Shown: in pieces, positions 63,946-64,000 of the stretch
Numbering within the stretch: position 1 is the stretch's first letter
Layout of the letters: each line of letters opens with the position of its first letter
DNA from: JANNNF01 sp963772935
GTDB taxonomy: Bacteria > Pseudomonadota > Alphaproteobacteria > Rhodobacterales > Rhodobacteraceae
Assembly: GCA_963772935.1 (NCBI GenBank)
Contig: CAVYZK010000004.1
Span: 124,001-188,000, forward strand
DNA: 64,000 bases
Direction: 5' to 3'
The notes under the pieces: generated by a model
Told to the model about the DNA's origin: nothing
The model's input: only the letters and a program-made list of their open reading frames with translations
The model's database searches: none
Position numbers and translations under genes: made by a program

Positions 63946-64000
63946 AAATGCTTTCGCGCAAATTGATCAACTGTGCGCTGATCGCAATTTCCCAAAATTA
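63942..64000 (+). CDS. Start of a gene running off the right edge
   Basis: An ATG overlapping the previous stop reads MKMLSRKLINCALIAISQN and is still open at the window end. The N-terminus looks like a membrane anchor or signal peptide. Too short to identify. Confidence 0.4.
   Translation, partial: MKMLSRKLINCALIAISQN

Noticed and set aside
63723..63995. 90-residue minus-strand open frame at the right edge
   Set aside because: It lacks a ribosome binding site and conflicts with the plus-strand pair that shows an ATGA overlap and a Shine-Dalgarno sequence.

Overview
The window is about 64 kb of GC-rich DNA (roughly 62-65 % by eye) with the gene set and gene order of an alphaproteobacterium of the family Rhodobacteraceae. 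The main evidence is the block rpoZ-rsh-DUF2062-pdxJ-acpS-lepB-rnc-era-DUF1491-recO, the set pckA / chvI-chvG-hprK-rapZ-EIIA(Man)-ptsH, an mbfA gene with an Irr-type ICE box, and several families largely typical of this group (DUF6473, DUF2125, twin transmembrane protein). No rRNA, tRNA, CRISPR array, phage module or insertion sequence was seen.

Layout. 1-5.1 kb, minus strand: rnhA (cut by the window edge), an exported caspase-like protein, DUF3429, ispH, a YqaA-type membrane protein and a NYN-domain protein. 5.2-14.7 kb, plus strand: folK and the stringent-response / vitamin B6 / signal peptidase / RNase III / Era / RecO block. 14.7-19.6 kb: an MFS transporter converging on an acyl-CoA dehydrogenase and pckA. 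19.9-25.2 kb: the ChvI/ChvG two-component system followed by the truncated PTS-type phosphorelay (HprK, RapZ, EIIA-Man, HPr) and an acyltransferase. 25.3-31.3 kb: hydroxybutyryl-CoA dehydrogenase, ETF, cobalamin adenosyltransferase and small envelope genes. 31.4-39.1 kb: parC, transaldolase, beta-ketoadipate genes pcaIJF with a divergent IclR regulator, and an ion channel with a zinc ribbon. 39.2-44.3 kb: two small accessory segments (a LysE exporter; a low-GC exported orphan), each bordered by a decayed partial copy of a neighbouring gene, around a BciB-like reductase, an OmpA protein and a phosphatase/nuclease. 44.4-51.6 kb: a 4-coumarate-CoA-ligase-like enzyme and a purine-catabolism cluster (permease, allA, allE, puuE-uraD fusion, uraH). 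51.6-60.9 kb: DUF2125, a three-fold repeated RTX protein, sterol desaturase, ornithine cyclodeaminase, HAD, DMT transporter, YaiI, S-formylglutathione hydrolase and an AEC transporter. 61-64 kb: a nitroreductase coupled to mbfA, an operator-rich divergent region with a tiny secreted protein and a TetR regulator, and the start of an AT-richer segment at the right edge.

The most striking global signal is that ten otherwise well-conserved genes carry twelve single-base frameshifts, and all twelve are +1 (one base too many). Every one fits duplication of an adjacent identical base, and five read CTTG where CTG would restore the frame. The essential gene parC has two. A systematic base-calling or assembly insertion bias is the most economical explanation, but a recoding explanation has not been excluded from sequence alone. 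Other points worth a second look are three matched TetR-type operators next to the mbfA ICE box, a 10-bp-arm operator at the pcaI/iclR promoter, and several dispersed intergenic palindrome families, one of which supplies the likely start codon of a gene.
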